From Bactrocera neohumeralis (lineage: Eukaryota > Arthropoda > Insecta > Diptera > Tephritidae): a stretch of DNA of 64,000 nt. Positions 12,201-25,550 of this stretch are shown piece after piece (the first letter of the stretch is position 1; the number at the start of each line of letters is the position of its first letter). The position numbers and the translations under genes are program-made. The notes beneath the pieces were generated by a model that searched no databases, was not told where the DNA came from, and saw nothing but the letters and a program-made list of their open reading frames with translations. Location of the stretch: NCBI RefSeq assembly GCF_024586455.1, contig NC_065922.1:24796089-24860088 (forward strand), read 5' to 3'.

Positions 12201-13449
12201 AAACATTTTCACAACACTGTAGTCACGCAGTGAGGCTGTTGTGCCTTGGTTCATTCGCATGGAACGAGAACGAAAGTTATTCTGGCATAAATCACATAAA
12301 AGCAACGCAAAATTGTACAGCAAATAGAAATAAATGCGAGAGTAACCGCAAATACACACACACACACCAACACTACTGTGTATGTATTAAAACAAATTTA
12401 CAAAATGTATATGCCCAATGTAGTTATGAGCACGTATTATTTGTGTCAGTTGTGCCCATTTCACCGAAGCGCTCAATTATACTACACACACACACAGGCA
12501 TACTTATGTGTGTATGCAAACATGCTTCCATTTCGTACTTTAGAAGCATGAACGGAAGCTGTAGGCGCATGACTACATATATGTGAGCGTATGTATTGCT
12601 GTGTGTGTGTGTTATTAACATTTAAGTAATGCATTCACTTTTAATTGAATTGAAATTGAACTTGTAAAATATACACTAGTACTGCGGCGAAAATGAATAT
12701 CACACATGCAAACACACACATATACAAACATAATGATGAGCCCACACGAGCTCTTCGCATTAATGACATTGACACGCTGTGACAGGCCATTTGCGTGTTG
12801 ATGTCATCCGATGTTTTACTCGGCATACACGGCAACCGAAAGCGTGTGTAACTGTAATACTATTACCTCGTACAAAAAAATGGCAGAAATTCGGAGAATG
12901 GATTGGAAGTGTAATATTCTCAAATGAAATCTGGATTGAAAAGTCGTTGCTGTTTACGATATGGAATTGGAGATATAGAAATAGATATATGTATAAAGAT
13001 GTATATATGTAAGACAAGGAGTTTAATTTCAGAATTCTATAGACAAGTTATTAGCAATAATGAAATCGAGCCTGGGAATGGATTTATACTTTATGCACAT
13101 ACAAACAATATACGTATATTTAAAAGCACTCAGACACAAATATTTCTCATTTTTCCTAATAAGTTTGCGGTAATGGCAACTTTGGCAAACAAAAATATAA
13201 TAGAAAACCATAAAAGTAGGCTATATTAGTTTTCAGTATTCACTTACATACAATAAACTCCTAAAGGTAGGCCATATTATTTCTCAGTATTTATATATAA
13301 AGTTGAAAAAATTTTGCCTACAATTAGGCGCATTAATATAAAAAACTCAACAAATATTTGAAAAACCACATAGAATTCTGTTGATGTACAGGAGTCACCT
13401 TAATTCTATTTTTTCGAAAAATTAAAAATTTTTATATTTTAAATCTATT
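9256..13449. other. AT-rich sequence, no gene recognised
   Basis: No transposon or gene signature was found over about 4 kb. Local items are short GA runs near 11448-11490, a CA microsatellite at 12354-12368, CACACACACACAGGC at about 12483-12497 and GTGTGTGTGTGT at 12601-12612. Two similar stretches with CTTCAGATTATTC and GAGAGATTTTGAATTCTGACA occur at 11845-11940 and 11960-12020. None of the open frames (for example 12230-12586) shows a domain. Confidence 0.5.
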
Positions 13450-14350
13450 GGCAACGTCATACAAATACATGACTCTAATACTCTAAATCTAATAATATTG
13501 TTAAAAGGCCTATAATCCTGGTGACATTTAGACCTATTATTCTTTTTTCAAAATTAGCTATTTTTATATTCCCAATCAGGTGGCATTAAAAAGAAGAATC
13601 AGGTGGCAACTTTATACAAATCCATTTTTGTAATGTCTCGTTTCTAATTTACACACATTGTATATTATTACATTTTAGTACTTTGATTTTCAGATTAATA
13701 TCTTTTCAATAATTAGGTAAGGATGGCAACCCTTAACAAATTCATATTTAGCAAAAGCATTTGCAAGCGTGGTAGTATTATACGAAAAAATTGAGCTTAT
13801 ATGTAAATATTCTCACACTTTTATTTAGTAAACAGGTGGCAACTCTAAGAAGATAAATATCTTAACATTTTAAAAATCTTATTTGCAATACCATTTTCTT
13901 TAATGATACTCAATGTATACACATATTTCAATATCTAAATTTTTGATTTAACTTCTTTTAAAGAATTGGGCAATGGTGGCAACCCTTAACAAATTTATAT
14001 TAAGCAAAAGCTTTGCAAACATTGTAAATTTATACAAAAGCTTAACTCATGTATGTGTAAATATTTTCACACAAGTTTTATTAGTAACCAGGTGGCAACT
14101 CCAACAAAATAATAATATGACATCTTATAAATCCATACTTGCATTGCCACTTTCTTCAATCAGACCAATTTTATGCTCATTTTAATACTTTCATTTTTAG
14201 ATTAAGGTTTTTTGAAACAATTATGTAAGGGTGGCGGCTACTTGAAAATTTATATTAAGCGAAAGTATTTGAAAACGAACAAAATTTTAACTTATGTATG
14301 TGAAAATATTTTGACACAATTTTTATTTGTGACCAGGTGGCAACTGTAAA
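13450..14350. repeat. Array A: GGTGGCAAC-motif minisatellite (about 255-bp dimer units)
   Basis: The word GGTGGCAAC or a close variant recurs at about 13598, 13722, 13834, 13975, 14090, 14231 and 14335, with weaker copies at 13451 and 13579. Spacings alternate between about 104-115 and 124-141 bp, so every second unit is spaced 245-256 bp. Two flavours alternate: GGTGGCAACCCTTAACAAAT, and CAGGTGGCAACTCTAA preceded by TTTATTAGTAACCAG-like text. The DNA between motifs is AT-rich and much less conserved. No coding potential is visible. Confidence 0.8.
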
Positions 14351-15274
14351 GAATAATATTAACTCTACTCTAATATAAGTAAGAATTAATTCACTCTAGA
14401 GTTTAAAGAACTAATTTGCCATTGCAAAAATTAATTTTTTAACTAATTTTCTTTACGATCGCACGGGATCCGTAAATCAGTGGATCCTTTGTTTATTGAA
14501 AAATTTAGAAACCAGTAAACTCGTTTGGAGCTAACGTGAAGCAATTTTTTGGCGGTGAACCTACTACTGAAAATGGAAATGATTCTATTGGTTTAGTAAC
14601 CTTTATTTCCGTGGCCAGAAATCCCCCAACCCATTTTCTTTTACATCTCTTTAACTAAAGACTCAATGATATGGGAAAGATCGCGCAATAAGCTATTAAG
14701 CATATGTTAATGAGATCAGGTTATTACCGAAATTTTCTGCATAGCGACTAATAATGAAGTCCACTGAGGAAAGCATAGGTTGGGATTTCCTCGTTTTTGA
14801 ACCAGTCGGTTGAAAGGGTTTAACTGCTGGCAGCAAAGGTGGAAGGAAGTGTACTCTGTAGTGGAAAAACTTAGAAAACGAACAAATCATGGTTTAGAGC
14901 TTTATTGACGTCTCTTTTGTAATCGTGTAATTGGTTACCAATCATGGAGCTTGTCGATTTATAGATAGATACGTAGATAAAGCGGCTCTATGACGACCCT
15001 CATAAGCCTTTACGAACCATATTGTATTAGTAATGGGACAAACATCCCCTCACTCTATTTTCTCCTCTCTGAACAACCCCGAGATTCTGACTAAATTCAT
15101 CCGTACTAAAACTTTTATCTGTTAAACCTCCGGAACTTCACAAAACATCGACCGATAGCTACGATTTTTTAATAAAGAGCTTTACAATCGCATAGAAGAC
15201 TTTTGATAGTCTCTTTCTCTTCTATTTCCTACCAGGTTCTACAATGGTCATTAAATATCGCCTCCTTGTATCTA
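14351..15274. other. Unrecognised sequence next to a LINE relic
   Basis: Slightly less AT-rich than the arrays beside it. Given the RNase H relic just to the right on the minus strand, it may hold the eroded 3' part of the same retrotransposon. I could not read a convincing protein in it. Confidence 0.35.
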
Positions 15275-15460
15275 ATTGTAGTATAGAAACCGTTCTGGCT
15301 AGTTCATCTGTTTCACAGTTACCAGAAATATGACTATGATCTGGAACCCATTGCAGGCTTATCGTGAAATGTGATGTTAGATTCAATAAGAGATCAAGGC
15401 ATTATTTCACTATATTTGAGGAAACCCTAAGAAACTGTAACTTGGCTATTTGCATGTATA
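15275..15460 (-). pseudogene. Non-LTR retrotransposon RNase H domain relic
   Basis: On the minus strand the frame reads ...VSSNIVK-stop-CLDLLLNLTSHFTISLQWVPDHSHISGNCETDELART. The W-V-P-x-H-S-x-I-x-G-N-x-x-x-D-E-L-A block is the C-terminal RNase H signature found in I/R1/LOA-like non-LTR elements, and the Asp of D-E-L-A is catalytic in that family. The Gly expected in VPGHS is Asp, and there is a stop just before CLDLL. The upstream D-S-x-A-A part is not readable. This is a domain relic without the reverse transcriptase. Confidence 0.75.
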
Positions 15461-17089
15461 CATTTAATTAAACGACTGGCTAAAGGTGCGTCAGCAGGAC
15501 TGATATTACTGTATAGTCCACTCATGAAATATAAACGCAGTTGCAAATGGTCGATAGACTTCCAACGTCTATATTAATTTCAGTTAATGCATCAGAACTT
15601 CGAACATCCAAATCTTTTTTAACAGAACTACATATATCATAAAATGGCTGTGGACTCAAAGAAAATCCAGAACTCTATATATGTATTTTGATTTGATAAT
15701 TCAGAAACTGCATAAATTCAATAACATTTTGGCCCATGAGACCAAAAACCCCATTTCGTCTACTTATTAAAGATACAGCTGGCACCGGGTTTCTTTAATT
15801 CCTGCAGAAAAAACCCCAAAGCCTCAATTTAATTATCAGTTTTATGTATATTTATTACAAAAGAAGTGAACAACAATAACACTCATTGAATGGACAAGCC
15901 CACCAGACGAAAAAGGAAGACAACGCCACAATCCATACGGTCGATGACTGACTGGCGCAAGCCAAAGGTCGATTGTCGACATTAAACTTTAAAACTAACA
16001 GCACATTGAGCTGGCGGCTGGTTAACGGACGGACGAAGCAATTTAATGCAACCGATGAACGGCATAACAATACAAACGCCGACTGACATCTCACTCAGAC
16101 GCAGACACTAAGAATTTAAAATTGATTTTATTCCTCTCCACTTCTTCGCCATCTTTCGTTTTCTTCGCGCGCGAGCCTGTTAAGATGAGGGTCAAATATT
16201 AGTCAGTCACTCAACCAGAAGATGAAGTTATTGGCGATGATGCGTTCACTGCGTGCACAGAGCAAAGGGGGCAGCTGCAGGTGGCCTGAGTGGAAGTCAA
16301 GGAGTAATAAATTTTTTCGACACAAGCGCGAAAATTGACGCAAATGGCACAGAAATTAATGAGGGCATACACTACGAGTCAGCGAAAGTCACTGGCGACA
16401 GGCAATTTGTAACTGAAATGTGGCAAAAAGAAGCAGAAGCAGGCATAACGGAATCATGGTGTAACAATAACGGCGCTCCGTTTTCTTAGGGGGCCGAGAG
16501 AAGAGTTTAATAATTGAAAGCTGCAAGATGCTTCATATTGAATCGCTACAATATTAATCATCTGCTTTTGAGTGACGCTGATTGAGCTCTCCAATAAGGA
16601 CCCTTTGGTGCGCACGGCGATGTGGCAAGTAGAAAAAAATACTTTAAATAATACTTATGCGCTTAACTTGCGATACCACAAAGGGTGAAAGCGGAAATTA
16701 AAATTTAGGAGAATATTTTTTTTAATTTTTCGCTTGTTTACACTATACCCGACAGCAACAACAAGCCGAGGTGTGTTTAGGATTTTAATTAAGCTTGAGC
16801 GGAAGCACTAAAAAGTTTCAGAGGCAAATTGGACAGCAATAAATTGTTATTGAACAATAAAATGTGATGACCAGCAAAGTCAACAAGCGAGTTTCATGTT
16901 TTTGGCTTAATTTATTTATTTAATTTTATATTGTAACTGAACCCAGTAGTAAATTCTAAAGACTGTACCTAACTTGTGTCCCTTAGCAAAAATTTCGGTA
17001 AATTTGAAATATTCCAGTGGGCTGATTTAAACAATTTGATGACTACTGAGAAAGTTTTAGAAGTTTTGTACTAAAAATTTAAAATATTT
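15461..17089. other. Mixed sequence, no gene recognised
   Basis: From about 15890 to 16640 the DNA is less AT-rich and looks unique rather than repetitive. A 78-codon frame (16253-16489, plus) and a 79-codon frame (15855-16094, minus) lie there but have no recognisable domain, and I do not call them genes. The rest is AT-rich. Confidence 0.4.
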
Positions 17090-18420
17090 TTTAGCAGCGT
17101 TGCCACCTGTTCTGCACTTTTTCTTCAACTTTTTAAGTAAAAATTTGTTTAAGAATTTTTTAATCAATAACGTTTAACGTCAGAATTCATAGACGTCGGC
17201 TTACAAAAAATAATTTCGGCAGGGTTACCGCCTTTTTCAAATATTTTAAAGAAAGTTTTATCGAAAATATTTTTGAGTAAGTTTGACACTGTTTTTATAT
17301 TTAAAACTAAAAGGAATAATTAATTTCAGCAGAGTTGCCACCTTTTTTACATTTATTTTTATCTTGAAACCAAAATGATAAATACAGAGAAATTTTAAGA
17401 ATTTATATACTTAAAGTTGAAAATATTTTTAAGCAAGGTTGTCACTAGTTATAAAATTTTTTTTTCAACTTGTTTAGGAAAAATTTGTCTGAAAATTTTG
17501 TAAAATTCAATATTTAACGCCAGAATTCTAAAACAACGGTTTACGGAAGAAAATATTTTCGGCAGAGTTGCCACTTTTTTCAGATTTTTTAAAGAAGATT
17601 TTTCGAAAATATTTTTGAGTAAACTTAACACCGTTGAAATATTTAAAACTAAAAGGAATAATTAATTTCAGCAGAGTTGCCACCTTTTTTAAATTCACTT
17701 TTATCTTTACACCAAATTGATAAATCTGAGAAAGTTTAAGAAGTAATATATGTACATACATACATACATATGTATGTATAATATAAAGGTGGAAAATATT
17801 TTTTAGCAGGAATGCCACTTGTTCAGAACTTTTTTTTTTCAATTTATTTAGGAAAAATTCTAAGAATTCTTTAAAATTCAATATTTAATGTCAGAATTCT
17901 AAGACAAAGGCTTACGACAGGAAAAATTTTCGGCAGAGTTACCACATTTTTTAAACTTTTTAAAGATGATTTTTTCGGAAATATGTTTGAGTATTTTTGA
18001 CACTGTTTCAGTATTTAAAGCTGAAAAGAAGAATTAATTTCAGCAGAGTTGCCACCTTTTTCAACTTATTCTTATCTTTAAACTAGATTTATAAATACTG
18101 AGGAAATTTAATAACTTATATACACAATTTGAAAATATTTTTTAGCAGAGTTACCACTTTTTCTGAATTTTTTCTTCGTCTTGCTAAGGAAAAATTTGTC
18201 GTAGAATTTTTAAAGTTCAATATTTAAAGTCAGAATTCTAAGACATCGGTTTACGAAATAAAATATTTTCGGCAGAGATGCCACCTTTTTTAATTTTTTT
18301 TAAGTTTTCGGTAATATTTTTGAGTAAGCTTGACACTATTTCAATATTTAAAGCTGGAAATAAGAATAAGTTTCAGCAGAGTTGCCACCTGTTTTAATTT
18401 TTTTTAACAAGAAATCTGTT
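17090..18420. repeat. Array B: GTTGCCACC-motif minisatellite (about 345-bp trimer units)
   Basis: The word (A/G)GCAGAGTTGCCACC or a close variant recurs at about 17099, 17223, 17331, 17440, 17561, 17671, 17803, 17930, 18042, 18144, 18270 and 18374. Neighbour spacings are 102-132 bp. Every third unit is alike, at 338-371 bp: one type starts with TTTTCGGCAGAG, one with AATTTCAGCAGAG and one with TATTTTTTAGCA. The array is therefore a higher-order repeat of three subunits in about four copies. The spacers share CAATATTTAA and CAGAATTCTAAGAC text. Motif orientation is opposite to arrays A and D. Confidence 0.85.
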
Positions 18421-21400
18421 TAAAGAATATAATAAGAGTTCTGAAATGAATAGGTTGCTCAATTAAGAAAACAACAGTCCACTCTCTTTGATATCATTAG
18501 TAGATATAAAATAAATACCGGAATTCTGGTTTCAGGAATGCAGAAGATCTGTTAAACTAAGTGCAGATAGTACACCAGAAGCATATCACAGCATAACTGA
18601 CTTCTAAGCCATATAGATGAGGAAAATAATTTCGATATAAAAGTTCAAAAATCAAACTGTTTGTACTTTCCACACTCTTCATATTCCACGAGTCAGTCTG
18701 TTTGGCAAACACCAAAGCATGATTTTTCTAGAAATCGAGATCTTACATGCAGGACCACGGGAGATAATCCAGCTTGGAAAAAGTAGCGACAAAAACAAGT
18801 TTTTTTTCGGAGGAAACTGATGGATGGTCTAGGTGGGCTTACATTTATTTGAAAGGAAAGAACTGTCAGTACGACACTTCTCACAATTGTAAGGTCTAGG
18901 AAACCGGAATGATCCCTAGTTCTTATGAGAATGGCAACTGTCAGTTTGAAACATATTTTGTCAAGTAAAAATTTTGCTCTACAAGGACCTGATTTTGTTT
19001 GATTAATTTGTATAGCAACTCTGTCTTAAAGTGGTCCCATATTAGCGGTTCCGACAAATGAGCAACCACTCGGGTAGAAAAGGACATGTACCAAATTTCA
19101 GAGAGACATCTCAAAAACTGCACCTTAGTTTACGTTGTAAGTACATAATATTTTGTAACAATGCAGCAACCCTTTTTACTTTTCAATCCATACTGTCCCC
19201 TTTACTCAACCAACAGCTTAATGCAATTATTGTGAATATACTATACACACATATATATGTCTGTTTGTAAGTACATATAGCGCAAAAATATGCCCTTGAG
19301 CGATAATTAAAAGTAAACAGCCATGAAAAAACTTTCGCGCTGCCCAGACATGCCATTCAACAGATATTTCATACATTTTTACACGCTCAGAAATTATTTC
19401 AGTTTGTTTCTACAGTGTCTACTTATTTACATGTATATGTCTCGTATTTGTATTTATTTGCGTTTACAGTTTTTCCAGCTAGCCGCTGCTCATTTAAACA
19501 ATTGCTCAAGCGTTGCCTTTGGCGTTTTATTACCTTTTTTCCATTAACAAAGCTGCTGGTGCCCAACTGATGGACGGATGTCCCTACGCTTAGACAGCTT
19601 CTTTTTTACTATATAGTATATGTATATAGTAGTTGTTGTTTTCTGTTTTTCCTTTTCCTTTCACCATTTAATGGAATGGTCGGTTGGTGAAAAGGTTTAG
19701 TTAGAGATAGCATGCGGCGGTGAAAGGGCAACTTTGCTTATTTTGCCTTCATTAAAAATCCGCGATTTTGCTATTACAGCCCTTTTAAGCTTTTTGTGTG
19801 TTTTTTTTGTCTAACCCTTGCTATGATTTAAAGCACCGTTAGCGCACAACTGCGTTTAAATGAAAGAAATGAAAGATGCTTAACGGGACCTCAAGTGGCG
19901 ATTTAAAAAAGCCGGCGAAATAGCATAAAAGTATTCAATAGCGGCAGCTGAGACCAGTCCTCTCCTCATTGTAACAAACATATTTACGTATGTATAAATA
20001 GTGCCCGCCATTTTTAATGTTCCAACCACTGCTCGCCGCCCACTTGTCATAATTTCTCTCGCGCTTCACCCGCCCTCACAGGTAGCGCTTTTAATTTGCA
20101 CCATTTCGTGCATTTACTCCTGTCTAGATTTTTCTACCATCTTTTGCTCCTTGTTCGCTTTGTTCGCCTTGGCGTATTGCAATTTTTAATTTTCGGGATT
20201 TATGTGACAACTTTATGGCACCGTCATTAAGACGTTATAAAGCTTTATGCAAAAAGTTTTATAATGAAAGTTTCGCTCACACACACGAGCGCATTCGGTT
20301 TTGTGTTAACATTTAAAATATGTGAGCAACTTTGTCGATAAAGAAACAGCAAAAAGGTGTTGTGGTCAACAATTTTTCGGGCACTTTGCGGTGGTTGTTT
20401 TTGAGTTGGTTGTAGGTAATTTTCAAGTACATGTTGGGAGGGCATTACGTAGCTCAAAAAAAAAACTTATTTTTCATGAAGTACGGAGTTTTACTAAAAC
20501 AAAAAGGGGCAGAGGTAACGAAACAGAATTCTTGCATAAATAGTATTTTGAAAATTATAATTGTAAATTTTTCAGAAAATGATTAAAACGAACAAAATGT
20601 CCTTTAACACATTTTTGTATCACATAAAAGCGTTAAGAAGCAGAAGAGAGGCTCAGCAACTCAACTGCGCCCATACTGTCAATCAACTTTCGGCTTTCCT
20701 TTTCGGATAGAAATCTTTGAACGATTTCAGGTTGAAGAAATCTCTGGAGTTGGTAACATAAAAAATGCTTTATTCTAATTTAAAACGAACTCTATCACAC
20801 AATGCTAAGTCAGTCAGAATGTTATCCTAAAATTAGCAACTCTTCCGTTGGATCTATAGAATGTTATCATTTCGAAACATTCCGAGTGGAACAGTAAAGA
20901 TTCTTTGAACATTTTCTTTTAGCGGGGTTCATCTCGTCTCAATGGTATGTGCTCAGACCGGATACTGATTCATACTAAATATCTTATCACATACGCCCTG
21001 CAATTTCACTGTGTCCTGCTTTTGTCAGACCAAGGTTAAAGCATCTCGGTAGACATACCTTCAGTGGACCCAACGAAGTAAAAGGAATGGAAACTTGCTT
21101 CGTGGAAATATAAGGGTCTATTGATTCATATCCAAGAGTTATGGAAATCACAAAACATCAGCGTTCACAGCTGTTCAGGTTAGATCCTGTGTTAAATTTG
21201 GTGCGGGGATCTGCTTTACGACCTGCCCTAATAAAGCCATACAACATCATCTATTTTATTTATTTTTCTATTTTAATTAAATATGACCTATAAATAAATT
21301 AATATACAGACTAGGAAACTAAGCGAACTGGCTAGTTAGGCCTTTATCCAAAACACATCTTAAAAGTTGGCTTTATGCTGCTTTAAGTTTCTCAGTGAAA

Positions 21401-22079
21401 AAAACTTGTTCCGTACTTTTCGACTCATCTACTAATCCGGGCGCCCATTATTCACATATAATCGGAAATTCATAAAAATAAAACGGTTTTATTAGTATGA
21501 AACCTACAATAGGTTTTCAGCATTTTCTGTTAAAATTAATGGCAAAAATTTAACGTCAGGCAAGTCGTATAGTATGAACTATTTGCAAGCACTGGCAGAT
21601 TATAATGCCAATCAGGGTTGATATTTGAAATTTCGTTAAGCTTCAAATCCACTTAAATGTTGCTCACTGACCTCTGATAAAAACTCATCGTCACTATGTA
21701 AGATAATGCTTTGATTTAATTTAGTAAATTAAGATTATAATTGAGAAAACAACTCGATTAACGATAGACTTGCTTAAAGATTAGCTATTATACTTCTTTG
21801 TGCTCTTCATTTTGTAATTTATAGCCTGGACAACAACCCGCTGAGTAAAACCCAGCCAAATTTACAGTTTGAACAACAACCCGCAGATTCAATTCGATTA
21901 AGAATTAATGTAATAAAATAAAATTTTTAATTTGTATGGTAAGTCGATCTAAATTAGCACTTTAATCGATCAAAGGCCGTTTAATTGATCAATTAATAAT
22001 TTTACGAAAATACTATTAGGTAGCTTCGACGTACTACGCAGTACTCATTCACAACAACAAGTTATCCTTCTAAAAAATA
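18421..22079. other. Mixed AT-rich and unique sequence, no gene recognised
   Basis: No transposon or gene signature was recognised. The stretch around 18690-19140 and 20640-21240 is less AT-rich and may hold old element fragments; 21209-21243 ends in CCTAATAAAGCCATAC, close to the text just after the LINE tail at 8662-8680. Frames such as 18693-18884 and 19058-19270 have no domain. Confidence 0.4.
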
Positions 22080-22741
22080 ACGGCTAATCCAAGTAGACCC
22101 TTTTCAATAGCCTTTTTATTGATAGTCATTCGCAGCAACTCGGACTGACGTATGGAACGTTTTGGCGCATTTAAGGTCGAGATCTTAAAATTAAAGCGTA
22201 CAAAATACAGCTTATACAGGAACTGAAGCCGCTTGGCCTTTCCGTACGGCACCGCTTATCTCTATGGGCTTTTGAAAAGTTCCAAGAGGATACGACGTTT
22301 TCGAGCCAAATTTTATTCAGTGATAAGACCTATTTATGTCTCAATGGGTGTGTAAACAGGCAAAACCGCCGCATTTGGGACGAAGAGCAATTTGACGAGA
22401 TTCAAGAGCTGGAATTTTCTTTCAAAATAATGCCGATGAAAACGTGACCATCAATGGGGGGGACCATTAACGTGTCATGATAACCGACTATTTGATGCCT
22501 GAAACTGAAGCTCGTGATCTTGGCGATATTTGGTTTCAGCTAGACGGCGCCACTTCCCACACATCGCATCAATCAATCGATTTATTGAGAGAACACTACG
22601 GTGCGCACATAATTTCACGTTTTGGGCCGGTCGATAGACTTTTTTCTGTTGGGATATGGAAAGTCTAAAGTCTATGCGGACAATCCCGCTTCCTTTCAGG
22701 CCCTCGAACAAAACATCACGCGTGTCATTCGAAATCACTTA
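22080..22741 (+). mobile_element. 3'-truncated rosa-like (DD41D) mariner, copy 3
   Basis: The 5' terminus ACGGCTAATCCAAGTAGACC follows TA at 22078-22079. Transposase text follows in pieces: a helix-turn-helix region ending LKAYKIQLIQELKPLGL (about 22190-22240), S-D-K-T-Y-L-C with the first catalytic Asp (about 22318-22340), then FQLDGATSHTSHQSIDLLRE with the second Asp (about 22530-22590). The part with the third Asp is missing: after GPVD a deletion joins to the downstream SKVYADNP-like region in another frame. The element ends near 22741 without a 3' terminal repeat. Confidence 0.88.
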
Positions 22742-24989
22742 AAGCATTTAGTTTTTCATGTAAGAGAGGAGTTCGCAGTGAGCTGAGAGACGACATACTT
22801 GTGTGTAGGAGCTCTAGATCGACCGTGGCTAATCTATACAGTCTTCTGCTATAGTCTGAAGTTATTATAATATCTAAAAGGTTTGCGCCAAAGATGGAAC
22901 AAATAAATATATTTGAGCTACAGGCGAAATAAACTTCCAACCTCTTATGGAATGAGACAATAGAGTAATTAGACTTTAATTTTTTTTATCTATCTAAGCC
23001 TGCATGAAACTTTTGCAGTTTTCCCTGTAGTCCAAGGGATCTTCTAGTCTCATCTTTACTGCAAGAAAGTTGCTTAACTCTTCGATTAGGCATTGCATCA
23101 CCTTTCATTCAACTTTCCTGCACTTTACGTCGTCCTAATCCCCACAAGTTTTATTATCATCATTTCTAAGCGTGTTAAATGTATTTATGCAATCTCATAC
23201 GTCTCCTATATCTTCTTCGTTAAAGGTGAAAAATGCATTTTATGTTTGATATTAGCATTTTTTCCACTTTATTTGAGCATGCAACATTTCATTTGCGTAT
23301 AAAATTCAGTGCAGCGCAACAATTTGTTACTCCAATTTTTAACCAAAAGCTATGCCATCATTTGCCACAACCTTGCCACCTGTTTTTGCGCGCATACGGC
23401 AACGGAAAACATAATGGCTATAACGCTGCCTTTTAACATCTCACATTTACCGTTTTAACCTGAGCTAAAAACGACAACAAACGACGGGCGGCAAGTATGA
23501 AGAAAAAAAGTGGAAGAGAAGTGGAAAAATGAAAGAAAGAAAGCAGAAAAGCTGTTGAAGAAATGTAGCGGCAAATGTGTCGAGAAAGCTGCTCGAGCAG
23601 CAAATTAAGCTGACACACTCACTCGTTTTCCTTAGCCCGGCAACACTTGCCACACACAAGCAAACATACACACAGTGTTGCATGTTGCGCTCAGCCGTTG
23701 ATGCAATTCAGAGCTGACGCTTTCGTTTTAAACTCTGCCGCTGTGTGGCATTTTAAATGTTGCCATTTAGTGCGGTTTATGCAACTTCTTGCGACTGCCG
23801 CGCGCCGGCTGCACGAACGGCTGACAGCCTGACTGACTGCACGGCTTTGCCATTTGGCTTAAGCCATTTTCCTTTTTCACTTTTCACACGCTTCGCTCCT
23901 CATCGGCGCCCCCTTTACCACGCTGCTTTTCTACTTTCAGCCGAGTCACAAGCGCTTTTCTTCTGCTGACAACTCTTTGCACACACTTGAAGCGTGGAAA
24001 AGTGTTTCGAAATTAAAATTAATATTTGCTCAGTTGTAACGCATTGCGAAAAAGAGCGAAAGCAAAAAACCGGAAGTGCAACTGCAGCGGCAGCAAGGCG
24101 AGGTGGGTTGGATTTGTGCATGTGAAATGCGCTCGCATTTACACAATTATTCTTTTTTCCCAGCAATTTTGCTATTTTGCGACTTTTACTTAACTTTCGC
24201 TGTCAGAATGCTACCTTTCATGTGGTTGAAATAGTTTTCCTAGTAAATCGTTTGTCGTCTGAGCTGTTAGAGCGCTGCGGCTTTGTGAATTACTGATGCC
24301 GTACTGAGTGTATTTTTGAAGCATATACACATGTGTGTGTGTGTATGTGAGTTTGACTGCAACTACACACAATTGCTTGCGTGTAGGTGTTAGTGTGAAA
24401 CACACACACATAAAAATATCTAAGCTTCATAGCTTCATATTGAAGTGTGTGTGCCTGTTTGCATTGCTGCATTTGTTGGCTTAGCCTATCTTCAGGCGCT
24501 TACCCGCCTTTAGCTTCTGTACACTTATCTCATGCGTTTATAATGAAAAACAGGTTTCACAAGCAATTTGTTGTTGTTGCGTGTATAAATGAAAATTAGC
24601 TAGGTATCAAAGGGGGCTGACACACATAGAAAGTAAAGTAAATATACGCGCATTAAGGTGAGGCACGAGGGGGATCTTATAATTTTCGTTAAAACACAAA
24701 AATAAATATTTGTGAATGAAAGTTTACAACAACAAATATTTCATACGAGTTCGTTGTTGGAAAAGCACGTGAAGCGATTCGAAACAAGCAGAAGGCTAAA
24801 GGTCATAATATTAAATATGGAGTCCATGAACAAAGGTATTCACTGTTTGCAACCAATTATGAAATTACTAACTAAAATATACTCTGAAATATATTTCTGT
24901 TATTTTTCCATTCATATAACTCACAAATTTCCAAATATGTTTGGCATAAGGTTAAATAGCATCAGAAAATTGCACATTGTCGGCTTTAT
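22742..24989. other. Unique-looking sequence, no gene recognised
   Basis: The part from about 23470 to 24180 is less AT-rich and has several GC-containing words, but no open frame carries a domain. A (TG)n run lies near 24333-24350 with a CACACACACATA patch near 24400. It could contain regulatory DNA of a neighbouring gene; nothing in the sequence demonstrates this. Confidence 0.4.
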
Positions 24990-25550
24990 TGTAACTTAAG
25001 GACCATTTTCAATTCACTTTGACTGTCAGTATATATACAACCGTTAGTTTTTGAGATATCTAACTGAAATTTCACACACGCCCTTTCTCCATCAAAAAGC
25101 TGCTCATTTGTCGGAACCGGGGATATCGAACCACTATAGGGTATAACCATCATATAAACTGACCTATACAAAATAAAGCCTTTGTATGGAAAACTTTTGT
25201 ATTTCACAAAATATTTTCAAGATATTTTACAGGGATTATTTTTCTATAATCTACGAACAAATTGCGTAGATCGAACAACTATAGCATATAGCTGCCATAC
25301 AAACTGAACGATCGGAATCAAGTACTTGTAAGAAAAACTTTTTTAATTGTCGAGTTATCTTCACAAAATTAGGCACGGGTTATTGCCCAAAGCAATAGTA
25401 TAATCTCAGAAAAAATAGTTCAGATCGGACTACTATAGCATATAGCTACCACATAACCATACTGTTTAAAACCAAGTTCGTGTATGGAGTCTTTTCTATT
25501 TTGTGGTATTACAGCTTCAGTGCAAACGAAGTTAACGTTTGTTATTTTGT
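24990..25550 (+). mobile_element. DINE-like family A, copy 3
   Basis: The element starts with the family A text around GTCAGTATATATAC...TTTTTGAGATATC and GCTGCTCATTTGTCGGAA. It carries the ACTATAG word at about 25136, 25281 and 25435 (145 and 154 bp apart). It closes with the hairpin CTTCAGTGCAAACGAAG (25515-25531) and GTTAACGTTTGTTATTTTG. The 5' core with the TA and GTCY repeats is absent, so it is 5' truncated. Confidence 0.65.

Noticed and set aside
12230..12621. Overlapping frames on both strands near CA microsatellites
   Set aside because: His/Thr/Cys-rich text comes from CACACA and TATGTG repeats.
16253..16489. 78-codon frame of ordinary composition
   Set aside because: The amino acid mix is plausible, but there is no domain, no splice-site support that I could see and no homologue I recognise.
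17090..18420. Regular repeats with spacers, superficially CRISPR-like
   Set aside because: The conserved word is too short, the spacers are related to each other and form higher-order units, and the genome is clearly eukaryotic.
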